Source: Saccharomycopsis fibuligera x Saccharomycopsis cf. fibuligera (lineage: Eukaryota > Ascomycota > Saccharomycetes > Ascoideales > Saccharomycopsidaceae). Taken from it: a stretch of DNA of 64,000 bases. The position numbers and the translations under genes are program-made. The stretch is from the NCBI GenBank assembly GCA_001936135.1, contig CP012810.1, forward strand, positions 1,364,001 to 1,428,000, written 5' to 3'. Each line of letters starts with the position of its first letter. Position 1 is the stretch's first letter. Positions 19,159-29,136 of the stretch are shown piece by piece. The notes under the pieces were generated by a model that saw nothing but the letters and a program-made list of their open reading frames with translations, did not search any database and was not told where the DNA came from.

Positions 19159-20667
19159 ATGCCAAAAAGTTTTGATAAGAACACAGTCATTGTTGTCCTT
19201 GGCGCCTCTGGCGACTTGGCCAAAAAGAAAACGTTGCCAGCTCTTTTCGGTCTCTTTAGAGAAAATGAATTGCCTTCACCGGTTAAAATCATTGGTTATG
19301 CCAGATCCAAGCTTTCCACTGAAGAATTCCATGACAAATTCAAAGGTAACTTGAAAACTGACCCAGAGGACAAGGATGCCCAATCGAAAATCGATCAATT
19401 TTTGAAACTCACAGAATACTTGCCTGGTAGTTACACTGATGCTGCCGCATTCCAGGATCTTGAAAACAAGATCCAGCAATACGAAAAACAACAAGAAGTT
19501 GCTGCTCCTCAAAGAATTTACTATTTGGCTTTGCCGCCATCAGCCTTCACTGATGTTGCCAGCAACTTGCGCAAATACAACCATCCATCTAATGGTTCCG
19601 TCAGAGTGGTGGTGGAAAAGCCATTTGGCCACGATTTGGAAAGTGCTAGGGAGTTGCAAAAAGCTTTGGCCCCGTTATACAAAGAAGACGAATTATTCAG
19701 AATTGACCATTATTTGGGTAAAGAACTTGTCAAGAATTTGCTTGTCTTGAGATTCGGTAATGAAATTTTCAATGCATCATGGAACAAAAATCACATCAAG
19801 TCTATTCAAATCACTTTCAAAGAACAGTTTGGTACTGAAGGCAGAGGCGGTTATTTTGACAACATTGGTATCATTAGAGATGTGATGCAAAATCATTTGT
19901 TGCAAGTGTTAACTTTGCTTACTATGGAAAGACCAATCAACTTTGAACCTGAATCCATTAGAGATGAAAAAGTCAAAGTGTTGAAAGCTATTGCTCCAAT
20001 TGACGTTAACGATACTCTTATTGGCCAATACACCAAGTCTAGAGACGGTGAAAAGCCAGGTTATTTGGACGATGATACTGTTAATCCAAATTCCAAGTGT
20101 GCCACTTTCGCCGCTATTGGATTCAAAATTGACAATGAAAGATGGGATGGCGTGCCTATTGTTATGAGAGCCGGTAAAGCATTGAATGAAACCAAGGCAG
20201 AAGTGCGTATCCAATTCAAGCAAGTTGCCAAGGGGGTTTTCAATACCATTAATAAGAACGAATTAGTGTTGCGTATTCAACCAAAACCTGCCATTTATCT
20301 CAAGATCAACTCCAAGACTCCAGGTCTCAGTAACAAGACCACTATCACTGATTTGGATTTGACTTACAGTTCCAGATATAGTGATTTCTGGATCCCTGAA
20401 GCTTATGAATCATTAATCAGAGATGTTATTCATGGCGAACATTCCAACTTTGTTAGAGATGATGAATTGGAAATCTCCTGGGCTCTCTTTACTCCGTTAT
20501 TGCAAGTTTTGGAAAGTGAAAAAGCACCAAAACCAGTGCCTTACAACTACGGTGATCGTGCAGTGGCTGGTTTGGATGACTTTTTGACTAAACATGGCTA
20601 TGAAATCCAGAATAAGGATGCTTATCAATGGCCAGTCACCAGACCAGATATCTTGGAGAAGATTTAA
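19159..20667 (+). CDS. ZWF1: Glucose-6-phosphate 1-dehydrogenase
   Basis: The product is 502 aa, the normal length for fungal G6PDH (EC 1.1.1.49). The NADP-binding fingerprint GASGDLAKK starts at residue 15. The substrate-binding signature RIDHYLGKE is at 181-189, with the base-catalytic His and the Lys intact. EKPFGHD is also present. The enzyme catalyses the first step of the oxidative pentose phosphate pathway in the cytosol, oxidising glucose-6-phosphate to 6-phosphogluconolactone and making NADPH. The start codon sits in a favourable context (ACAAATGCC) and matches the conserved N terminus. The upstream AP-1-like sites suggest oxidative-stress control. Confidence 0.97.
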   Translation: MPKSFDKNTVIVVLGASGDLAKKKTLPALFGLFRENELPSPVKIIGYARSKLSTEEFHDKFKGNLKTDPEDKDAQSKIDQFLKLTEYLPGSYTDAAAFQDLENKIQQYEKQQEVAAPQRIYYLALPPSAFTDVASNLRKYNHPSNGSVRVVVEKPFGHDLESARELQKALAPLYKEDELFRIDHYLGKELVKNLLVLRFGNEIFNASWNKNHIKSIQITFKEQFGTEGRGGYFDNIGIIRDVMQNHLLQVLTLLTMERPINFEPESIRDEKVKVLKAIAPIDVNDTLIGQYTKSRDGEKPGYLDDDTVNPNSKCATFAAIGFKIDNERWDGVPIVMRAGKALNETKAEVRIQFKQVAKGVFNTINKNELVLRIQPKPAIYLKINSKTPGLSNKTTITDLDLTYSSRYSDFWIPEAYESLIRDVIHGEHSNFVRDDELEISWALFTPLLQVLESEKAPKPVPYNYGDRAVAGLDDFLTKHGYEIQNKDAYQWPVTRPDILEKI

Positions 20668-21177
20668 TAAAAGTAATTTTTTAATTATGATTTAGTTCAA
20701 TTTTACTTTAATAAATGAAAATACGGTAGTCTTGTCTTGTAAGTACTTGCGAATGTATGATTTTTTGTTACAAATACTATTATTAATGCAGTCGACCTAC
20801 CAAATGGCTGTACCTACCATTTGATTTGGACTCCAGAATATGCCACAGAGCATATTACCCATCAAGCTATCTACTTGGGCAGTAATTTCCTAATCCGGCA
20901 ATTTACCATAAATATAAGCAAAAGCAAAAACAAAAACAAAAAAGCGCAAGCAGTTTCAGATATCTCAACAAGATACCCAGAATTGCAAGGCCGCGCTCTT
21001 GAAAGCTCTGCTTGGACTTCCATTGCACTTTGCGTCGTTGCAAGGGTGGCTGTCCCACCAGTTGTCCAAATAAACATCCATCCAGCTTCAGACTTATATG
21101 TCTCAGCAGCTTAGATACTCATGTTATATAGCCGATCACGTGTACTTTCCTTGTTTATGCTATTGGCTTGTTTCTAC

Positions 21178-21211
21178 TTTTTTTTTTTTTTTTTTTTTTG
21201 GGGGGGGGGGG
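21178..21211. repeat. T22-G12 homopolymer junction
   Basis: Twenty-two T (21178-21199) are followed immediately by twelve G (21200-21211). With the G12 at 17245 this makes two long G runs within 4 kb. Confidence 0.8.
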
Positions 21212-21356
21212 TGTGCCACGCTAGCTTATGCTGCTATAGGATATTTTCTGTTATATCTGTATTATTATTACTCACAAGTGTTTGATTTGTTTTTGCGCTT
21301 GTGTTATATGGCAGATACAGCAAAATACGCGCTGTAGATAACTTCCTTCCTTCTTG

Positions 21357-21404
21357 TATCTCAGTTTCTCAGTTTCTCAGTTTCAGTTTCTCTCTCTCTC
21401 TCTC
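21357..21404. repeat. TCTCAGTT tandem repeat and (TC)n tract
   Basis: Three copies of TCTCAGTT-like units are followed by about seven TC dinucleotides, a pyrimidine-strand low-complexity block in the YCK2 upstream region. Confidence 0.7.
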
Positions 21405-22011
21405 GCTCTGTAGCGGCACTCCGTCTAGCGCTGACAACAAATAAGCGCCGCCGTCGTTGTGCTTTTTTCGCTCTGTTTTTCCTGCGCGGATTCTCGCTTT
21501 TTCCTTTTTCTTTTTTCCTTTTTCTTTTCCTTTCCTGATTCTCAACTCCCAAGTCGACTGGCCACTACAGCCGTGAAGTTGTGCCATTGCAATCAATCCT
21601 CACAAACCAATATACTCCTCCATCTCCTGGAGTTCTCTATTTCAAACATTCCCCCCAGCTATCTCTATTCCGCCTAGCTTTACCAAGTCGCCCATCTGCA
21701 CTCAAGTCAGACCACTGCGAAACTCCTGCTGCGGGATTATCACCACGTCTTTTTTTATTTTTTTATTCTTGTTTTTGTTGTTTTTGGTCATCCAATTCTC
21801 CTTTTTCTACCGCATTTCAGTTGCCAGCTTGCACTTTTACTCCTCCATTAACCAACATATACACTCTAGCTACAAACCGCTCTGTGCTCCTGTTGCCAGC
21901 CATCATACAGGAAAATAGACTCACATTCTCAATTATCATTAAACATAGTATTCTTCACTTTATAAAACATTCCAACACTATACCATAGTCACACTCAACG
22001 TTGCTATTAGC

Positions 22012-23484
22012 ATGTCCTCCAGTAACCAAGGTCTTAATGGCAACGTCGTTGGCCTTCACTTCAAAATAGGCAAGAAAATCGGCGAAGGTTCCTTTGGTAT
22101 CATTTTTGAAGGTATCAACTTGCTAACCAACCAACACGTCGCCATCAAATTTGAGCCAAGAAAATCAGAAGCCCCTCAACTTAGAGACGAATACAGAGCT
22201 TATAGAATTCTTCATGGTTGTGCAGGGATTCCTAACGCTTACCATTTTGGCCAAGAAGGCCTACACAATATTTTGGTGATTGATTTACTCGGTCCTTCTC
22301 TTGAAGATCTTTTTGAATGGTGTGGCAGAAAATTCTCCACCAAGACCACTATCCAAGTTGCTAAACAAATGATTTCCAGAGTTCAATCTATACATGAACG
22401 TAACTTGATTTATAGAGACATCAAGCCAGACAATTTCTTGATTGGGTTGCCTAATACTAAAGAAGCTAACTTGATTCACATTGTTGATTTTGGCATGGCG
22501 AAATATTACAGAGACCCAAGATCCAAGCAACATATCCCATACAAGGAAAGAAAGTCTCTTAGCGGGACCGCTAGATACATGAGTATCAATACTCATTTGG
22601 GAAGAGAACAGTCAAGAAGAGATGATTTGGAAAGCTTGGGCCATGTGTTTATGTATTTCCTTAGAGGCTCATTACCATGGCAAGGTCTCAAAGCGCCAAC
22701 AAACAAGCAAAAGTACGAAAAAATTGGTGAGAAGAAACAAACTACCAACGTTACCGATTTATGTCGAGGTTTCCCAGATTCATTTGCCGAGTACTTGAAG
22801 TACGTTAGACAGCTTAGATTTGACGAGACTCCAGATTATGAATACTTGAGACATTTAATGGATAAAGGATTGGAACAGATTGGAGAAAAGGAAGACGGTC
22901 ATTACGATTGGATGGACTTGAATAACGGGAAAGGTTGGGATTACACCATAAACAAAAAACCAAATTTACACGGTTACGGTAACCCAAACCCAAGAAACAG
23001 TAGACCTCATCACCATAGTAGTAACAATAACAATCATCGACCAAGCCAAGTTCCAACTAATAAACCTCAGTATCCAAACACAAACTCAAGATCTCACCCA
23101 AGCATTCAACAACAGCAAATACAAAAGCAACAGCAAGCTCAACAGCATCAAATGCAACTGCCTCAGTCACAACAATATCCACAACAGGTGGGCGCGGCTA
23201 GAGCTCCAATCAATGGTAATTACAAGTCGTCATCTCCAAATATCAATAATAATAAAGCTTACAATTTGTCTGCTCCGAATTATGCAAATTCCGGATCTCC
23301 ACATTTACAGAACCAAAATAATGCAAGTACTGGGAACTTGTACTGCAATGCGAATAACAAAAATGATGCTACTAGACAACAGCAAATCAGGGAAAACTTA
23401 CAACCGGTTAATGATAATGGAGACATTGATTCGGTTAATTCCGCAGAAAAGAATATTTTCCAAAAACTATGCTGTTGTGGTTGA
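22012..23484 (+). CDS. YCK2: Plasma-membrane casein kinase 1 (Yck1/2 type)
   Basis: The product is 490 aa. The casein kinase 1 domain runs from about residue 16 to 305: glycine loop GEGSFG (24-29), catalytic Lys46, YRDIKPDN (134-141) with Asp136, DFG (159-161), and the CK1-specific SGTARYMSINTHLGREQSRRDDLESLGH block. The tail is rich in Gln, Asn and His and ends in CCCG (Cys487-489), a palmitoylation signal like the C-terminal cysteines that anchor Yck1/2 to the plasma membrane. In yeasts this kinase controls morphogenesis, septins, endocytosis and glucose sensing. YCK3-type proteins carry a longer Cys tail, so YCK2 fits better. It converges on NHA1. Confidence 0.9.
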   Translation: MSSSNQGLNGNVVGLHFKIGKKIGEGSFGIIFEGINLLTNQHVAIKFEPRKSEAPQLRDEYRAYRILHGCAGIPNAYHFGQEGLHNILVIDLLGPSLEDLFEWCGRKFSTKTTIQVAKQMISRVQSIHERNLIYRDIKPDNFLIGLPNTKEANLIHIVDFGMAKYYRDPRSKQHIPYKERKSLSGTARYMSINTHLGREQSRRDDLESLGHVFMYFLRGSLPWQGLKAPTNKQKYEKIGEKKQTTNVTDLCRGFPDSFAEYLKYVRQLRFDETPDYEYLRHLMDKGLEQIGEKEDGHYDWMDLNNGKGWDYTINKKPNLHGYGNPNPRNSRPHHHSSNNNNHRPSQVPTNKPQYPNTNSRSHPSIQQQQIQKQQQAQQHQMQLPQSQQYPQQVGAARAPINGNYKSSSPNINNNKAYNLSAPNYANSGSPHLQNQNNASTGNLYCNANNKNDATRQQQIRENLQPVNDNGDIDSVNSAEKNIFQKLCCCG

Positions 23485-24943
23485 GTGTACTTTCAGAGCA
23501 GAATCATTGATTTTTTTTTCCGTTCTTTTGTTTATTTGAAAAATTAATTGTGTCTTTTTTTTTTTTTTTGTTATTATTATTGTCATGTGGTTTAGTGGTT
23601 TTTTTCTTCATTATTGAATTCGTCAAGTTAATGAAGTGATTTGTATTTCTATTTTACTTTTTTATTTTGTTTTGTTTTCCTTTTTTTTTTCACCTGATTT
23701 CTGTTTCACTTTATCTCTTTTCTGATTTCTGTTTCCTCTTTTTTTGTTTCTTTCTTTTTTTTTTTACTATCTAAATTTTGTTTAATTTTAGTTTCTAATT
23801 TCATTTTAATTATCTTCAATCATTAGATGCATGTATATCTATATCTATAATAACTATACTTTATACTTTTTTTTTTTTTTTTTTACTGTCCCAAGGTGAA
23901 TACCACATAATTGGAGATTTTTCCTGTAGTTTTCTAGCTTTGTGTCCTTTTCGCAACTCACTCACTTGGGTCATACATAGGCTTCCGTACAAGGAGGTCA
24001 TGGTTTACTTTCTGATGATGAGTTCTTTGTAGCCTGCACGGTTGACATTGTGCGTTTCACCAGTGAGGAAAAGTATTCAAAAAGATCTCCAGGAACCAGG
24101 AAACCTTGATTTTTCCCAATCAATACCGCCGGGCCGGGCGTCAACTTGCATGCATGCTTGATACTTGATGGTTCAAGTCACCATCTGCTTGAGTACCCTC
24201 ATTTGGCAAGTCCAGAAAAGAGTTATATCGTCTATCTACAGGCGTTTAAAATCTGTCAAGTAACATTGTATTATAAAGTGCTTTCTTTTCTCCTTTCGGT
24301 TTTTTGTGTTTTTTGTTTTTCTTTATTTCTTCAATTTGGCAAATGCAACAAAAGTAAAAAAATATCTATTCTAAAAGCGGACAAAACAAAAATAACAAAA
24401 AAGCAAAATGAGAAACAAATGAAATAATATAAGTAATAACCAGTTTTTTGATGTGCCCAAAAAATAAAAAACAATAACAAGAGTAAAGAATTAAGAGATT
24501 AAAATGTGTATACAAATAAGAAAAATTGTAAAAAAAGAAAAGAAAAATTTAAAGAATAAATAAAAAAAAAGTAAGACAAGAACGGTAATTGTACACTTGA
24601 GAAAACAAGCAAAAAGTAAGCAAAAAAAAAAAAAAGCAACAAAAGGTTAGCAAGATGAGAAAAGGTATTAGTCAAATATTGAAACAATCAAACAGAAAAA
24701 GAAAAAAAAATAAAGAAACAGTAACAAATGTTCAAACAAAAATATATAATCAAAAGTAAAAAAAACTGAGTCAAAATCAAAGTTAAGTTCATACAACAGG
24801 TACAAGTTTTTAATAAACAAATATTCTAATTGTTTTTTTTTTTTTTTTTTTTTTTTTTCAATCAACATACAGATCAAAAAAAAAAAGTTTTTTTTTCTCT
24901 CTTAGCCAACATGTCAGCCAGCAAGTTTAACTTGATTCAAATT
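23485..24943. other. Convergent 3' region, YCK2 / NHA1
   Basis: The left half is strongly T-rich and the right half strongly A-rich, mirroring the two converging genes. Many runs of 8-22 A or T occur (for example near 23866 and 24833). A less biased patch at 23990-24180 contains a C-box-like TGATGA but no matching D box, so no snoRNA is called. Confidence 0.45.
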
Positions 24944-27900
24944 TCATTTTTTCTTCTCCTTAGTAGCAGCCATTGGTACTGGTGAGTCTTCTTCATCTTC
25001 TTCATCTCTAGGCATTGGCTTATTACTTAATGCAGCTAATCTTCTTTTCTTCTCAACCTCAGTTTCTTCATCAGGTTCACTTTCATCCAACTCATCTTCT
25101 TCTTCAGAAGATCCCAAACTTTCGAGATCATCATCTTCAATGTCTTCGTCTTCGTCGTCGTCGTCTTCTTCAGTGATGTAATCGTCTTCATTCCCGGCAC
25201 CGTCTAGCTGATGGGCTTCACCTGCGACGCCAGGTGCAGCAGCAGAACCACCAGCACCAGAAGCGGCGGCAGCAGTGGCTAACCCACCTAATCCGGAACT
25301 AGCAGAAACTGGAACAGCCGGCGTAACCTCGTTGGTCAATTTTTTCAATCCAACCTTACTCAAAGTTTTACCCATTAATGAATCTGATCTCGGTCTGGCA
25401 GTAGTTTTCTTTGGTAAGTTATCAACTTTACGTATCTCGGCTCTACCAGAGGCCTTAGTGCCATCTTGACTATGACTGTGGATTTCATAACGACGAATCA
25501 CTTCACCATCTTCATTTTCGATAACCAAATAGTTGTCCACCTTGTAAGCAAACACTCTATTGCGCTGTTGTTGTTGTGACAGAAGACTGACACTTGGACT
25601 GAGCTTGCGAGACAACTTGGAGCTATAGGATGCGACTCTTGATAAACTGCTAGTTCTGCTAACTGGTGGTTGTTGTAATTGCTGTCCATTTTGATCTTCT
25701 TCTTCTTCTTCTTTTTGTCTTTCTTGTATTTTTTGTTCATCCTGTTGTCTATCTTTAGCAAGTTGTTGCTGTTCAACTTCAGCAAGCTTTTGTTTTTGTC
25801 TTTGTTGACTTTGTCTCAGTTTCTTTGGAGAAAGATCAAGAGTATCAATGACCTCACCATCACGGTCTTCAACAATAATTTTATCACCTTCACCAAATGC
25901 TTTAATTGCTTGTGGATTAACATCGTCATCAGCATTATGCATAGCAGTTGGTTCGGCTTCTTGCCTCTCTTGACGGCGGTATTCTTCGCCTTCTTGAACT
26001 TGTACTGGTCTTGGATGAGCATTTTGAATTTGCCCTTCATCATCATAAACAGTGTTCTCACCACTAGTTGCACTACTTTGTTGTTTTTCATCAGTGGAAC
26101 TACTTGGTTCTTCTGTTTGCACTGCAGTTTGTGGTACTTCTTCGTCTTGAGCAATTCCAGTTCCAGTTCCAGCACCAGCACCAGCACCTGGCTGACCTTC
26201 TTCGGCAGCAGCTTCATCATCAGTAACACCTTGACGTTGCTTGTGTAATTTGGTAAGGTCAAATTGAGCTGGTGCTGGTCTATTTCTATCCAAATATTCT
26301 TGTCTAGATTGTAACTTGGACAATCTATTCTTTCTTCTTTTTCTTCTTCTCTTTTTGTCAATACCACCAGCAGGTCTATACTTAATACCACTAGTTTCCA
26401 CTGTATTAGCTTGTTGAAGTTGTTCTTGTTGTTGTTGCTTTTCTACATCACTAGCAGCACCCTTCTTTGGTTTACGTTTAACTGCTTTAGTGTCCACTCT
26501 TTGCAATGAGAAAGATCTACCGTTACTTTCAAGTTTAGGCAATCTATTAATCCACGAGGTTCCTGAAGTAGCACCAGTATTAGTCGTAGTAAAAGACATG
26601 GAAATTGCCATACTATTAAGATGGCGGCCAAGAGTCAATACTGCAACACTTGAACCATGCACCACGATGGAAGAAATGATTAAAAATGTGATAATTGGCC
26701 AAATAGATGCAATTAATTGGTAATGCTCCGAATCTTTGGATGGCAAATGTTTCAAAGGCACTTTTTCATTAGTATCAAGACTCTCAATTTCACTTCTTGC
26801 CAAAATAGCAGCATAAACTGCACCAACACCAATTGGACCAAAATGACCACAAAAGAAAGCTTCTCTCCATGTTTTAATATCAGGAATAAGCGGCTTAAAT
26901 GCTAATACTGCAGGAATACGACGCAAAAATAGCACAACAATGGCCAAAACCACCAATCTCCAAACATCAGTACCGATTTCATGGTTGTTAAATTGATCCC
27001 ATGGGATAATGGCACCAAAATAGACAAAATACGAAGTATTCAACAATAAATCAATCACGGTGGAGACATGAGTTTCTTCAGTTTTGCGAGCAAACCAGCC
27101 ATCCCATGCAAACGTGGCACCAGCAGCAAAAGAAACAAGTAAATCATCAACACCCAACATGGAGCCAAACCCAGCAGACATTAATGCTAAGACAATATAA
27201 AAGGCCAAGAATGACTCACGGTCAATTAAATTATGGCCCTCAGCATACTTGATGGCATGTCTACCCAAATAACCAATAACAGCACCGAGTAAACAGCCAA
27301 ATACACATTCGTAAAGAATAGAAACGGCAATCCAGTCTTTAACAATTTCCCCAGCATGACCGCGGTGCATCACCAAGTTCAAGCCAAGGAAAATAAAAGG
27401 AAAAGCCATACCGTCATTACAGCCTGATTCAGCAGACAAGATGTTTCTCAAATGACCAGGAACTCTTTGAGCAAACTTACCTTTACCCACCACTGCAGCA
27501 GCCAACACAGGGTCGGTGGCGGTGATACACCCGGAAACGATTAAAGCATCGGAAAAGTTGAAACCGGGGATGAGCAAATACATGAATGCGCCAACAATAA
27601 GCCAGCCAGCCGTCATAACGGGCACAAGCAACATGAAGACCGAACGCCAATGCTTGGCCATATATTTCTTTGGCAATTCAACAGCAACAGCGAAAATCTG
27701 CACCACGAGGGCAATACGGCTGAGCTCAAGTGTCAAGTAGTCGCTATTACCCCATGTGGTAGGTGAGAACCAGTTTAAACAGTGGGGGCCAACAATCAAA
27801 CCATAGATGGAAGCAACAGTAGCTTCACCAATGTAGAGCTTCTCCTTGACAAAAAGGGAAATGAGGGAGAAGATTGCGGTGAAGACGGCAATGATGGCGT

Positions 27901-28065
27901 AAGCAACATGGGCTTTATCAACCTGGAATTTGGTGTGTTAGTAAATATGATACAAAAATGAAAACAAATAAAATAAAATAAGATAAAATACAAAAACAAA
28001 GATAAACAGAGGCGGAGGGAGGGCATCGGAAGGGAAAAACGTACATCGAGATGGTCCCAAACCAT
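24944..28065 (-). CDS. NHA1: Plasma-membrane Na+/H+ antiporter Nha1/Cnh1 (two exons)
   Basis: Exon 1 is 28065-28045 (seven codons, MVWDHLD) and exon 2 is 27922-24944, giving 999 aa. The donor is GTACGT at 28044, TACTAAC at 27943-27937, and the acceptor CCAG ends at 27923; the phase is 0. Exon 2 opens VDKAHVAYA and supplies the first membrane helix, which reading from the first in-frame start-like codon would lose. Antiporter marks are TATDP and [14 protein letters not shown] in the ion pathway, plus [19 protein letters not shown]. About 12 membrane helices are followed by a hydrophilic tail of some 560 residues, Gln-rich then highly acidic. The tail retains a conserved [17 protein letters not shown] box. 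It exchanges cytosolic Na+/K+ for H+. C. albicans calls it CNH1. Confidence 0.93.
27923..28044 (-). other. NHA1 intron
   Basis: A 122-nt intron with donor GTACGT, perfect TACTAAC at 27943-27937 and acceptor AG at 27924-27923. It separates a seven-codon first exon from the body. Splicing joins MVWDHLD to VDKAHVAYA, matching the antiporter N terminus. Confidence 0.9.
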
Positions 28066-28372
28066 GGTGCGGGAGGAAAGATGGGGGTGAGGGAGGAGTG
28101 TTTTGAGGAGGAGTGTTTTAAGGTAAGGGAAGGGAAGGGAAGAGTGAAGAAGAATAGAGCAGAAACGATAAAAAGATTTGGTGATGGTGGTTGCTGAGAT
28201 CCAATGGACGAAAAGAAGGAAAAGAAAGGAAGGCAAAGGCTTGGCGGGTTATGTGCAATGTTCTGCTACTGCTACCGATATTACTACAATTAATACATCT
28301 AATACAATCAACTAATACGCTTAATACATTCCTATAACATCTATGTACAAGACTACTACTACTCTAGCATCC
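28066..28372. other. Short spacer, RSM19 to NHA1
   Basis: About 300 bases between two minus-strand genes, holding the RSM19 3' end and the NHA1 promoter. The NHA1-proximal part is strongly purine/pyrimidine biased (C/T-rich on the minus strand). No other feature was seen. Confidence 0.45.
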
Positions 28373-28648
28373 TCAGCTGTTCTTTGTCTGGGTGTAACGG
28401 AATCTCTTTCTCGTAGGAGCAAACTCCCCCAACTTGCAGCCCACCATGTCCTCGGTGGCTTGGAAGCTCACGTACTCCTTGCCGTTGTGCACTTGGAAAC
28501 GAATGCCCACAAACTGCGGAAGAATCGTACAATTCCGGGCGTTGGTGCGGATTGGAGTGTTGTCTTTGAGGGCCTTGGAGATAGGGAGTGGCACAATATG
28601 TGGGCCCTTCCATGCTGAACGGGCAAGATTAGCCAAACTGCTCTTCAT
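28373..28648 (-). CDS. RSM19: Mitochondrial ribosomal protein uS19m
   Basis: The product is 91 aa. It has the S19 family pattern: [13 protein letters not shown] near the N terminus, then the [27 protein letters not shown] core with [12 protein letters not shown], and a basic end ([10 protein letters not shown]). It is a component of the small subunit of the mitochondrial ribosome, at the head near the decoding site. The N terminus ([15 protein letters not shown]) is short and basic, consistent with mitochondrial import. It is transcribed divergently from DBP6 across a 390-bp spacer containing an AAAATTTT-type element. Confidence 0.92.
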   Translation of the reverse strand: MKSSLANLARSAWKGPHIVPLPISKALKDNTPIRTNARNCTILPQFVGIRFQVHNGKEYVSFQATEDMVGCKLGEFAPTRKRFRYTQTKNS

Positions 28649-28933
28649 TCTGGTAGTGGTAGATGTGGTGAGTGCGATTTGTCTGATGAAGAGGGGCGAC
28701 TTGGCAGCGGATATGTGTTAGGAGTAGGGCAGCAACTGTGTATGTCGCAGTCTAAGCAGCTGTTTGAGAAAGTGACTGATGTGCTTGGTATATCCAGTAT
28801 CCAATACAGTTGTCAGTGTCAACACTTATCACCATATACTACTATCACCGTTTCCATCTTTCATCTTTTATTATTATCGTTTTCCTTTCCCACGAAAATT
28901 TTGTAGTAGAATCGTGCACGTGCTCGTAACCGC

Positions 28934-28944
28934 AAAATTTTTTT
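28934..28944. promoter_or_regulatory. RRPE element (AAAATTTTTTT)
   Basis: It matches the rRNA-processing element consensus AAAAWTTTT, 95-105 bp upstream of the DBP6 ATG and within 300 bp of RSM19. AATTTT-type elements are also known in mitochondrial ribosomal protein promoters of C. albicans. Confidence 0.6.
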
Positions 28945-28977
28945 CCAGCTTCAAATTTATTTTTTATTTCTGCCAGT

Positions 28978-28985
28978 GCGATGAG
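28978..28985 (+). promoter_or_regulatory. PAC box (GCGATGAG)
   Basis: An exact PAC motif, about 55 bp upstream of the DBP6 ATG and 33 bp after the RRPE. PAC plus RRPE in this spacing is the usual signature of ribosome-biogenesis genes in yeasts. Confidence 0.7.
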
Positions 28986-29038
28986 CAGGAAACTAACTAT
29001 GAGACCAGTGGTGGATGATACAAGTATCCTCGCCAACA

Positions 29039-29098
29039 ATGTTTGCACAGAGATACGACCCGGCTGCTTCTAGGAAAAGAGCCCGCAGCGGTAGTGCT

Positions 29099-29136
<38 letters not shown>

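Larger units (their letters stand above)
20668..22011. other. Intergenic region and long YCK2 leader
   Basis: It contains a CACGTG at 21137-21142, a T22 run joined directly to a G12 run (21178-21211), a TCTCAGTT tandem repeat with (TC)n at about 21357-21404, and long C/T-rich stretches up to the YCK2 start. ORFs here follow pyrimidine tracts and are not credible genes. Confidence 0.5.
28649..29038. promoter_or_regulatory. Divergent promoter RSM19 / DBP6
   Basis: This 390-bp region drives a mitochondrial ribosomal protein gene leftward and a ribosome-biogenesis helicase rightward. It contains an RRPE-like AAAATTTTTTT and a PAC box GCGATGAG close to DBP6. The DBP6 start is taken at 29039, not the in-frame ATG at 29015. 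Confidence 0.6.

Noticed and set aside
23990-24180. Possible C/D snoRNA (TGATGA followed by GC-balanced sequence)
   Set aside because: No CTGA D box at a suitable distance and no terminal stem was seen.
25679-26248. 189-residue plus-strand ORF within NHA1
   Set aside because: An antisense shadow of the Gln/Glu-rich antiporter tail.
27796-28236. 146-residue minus-strand ORF overlapping the NHA1 start
   Set aside because: It reads exon 1, then straight through the intron and exon 2 in the wrong frame. The spliced reading gives the conserved antiporter N terminus.
29015-29038. Upstream in-frame ATG as the start of DBP6
   Set aside because: The eight extra residues are not like Dbp6, whose family starts MFA-; the ATG at 29039 fits better and keeps PAC/RRPE spacing normal.
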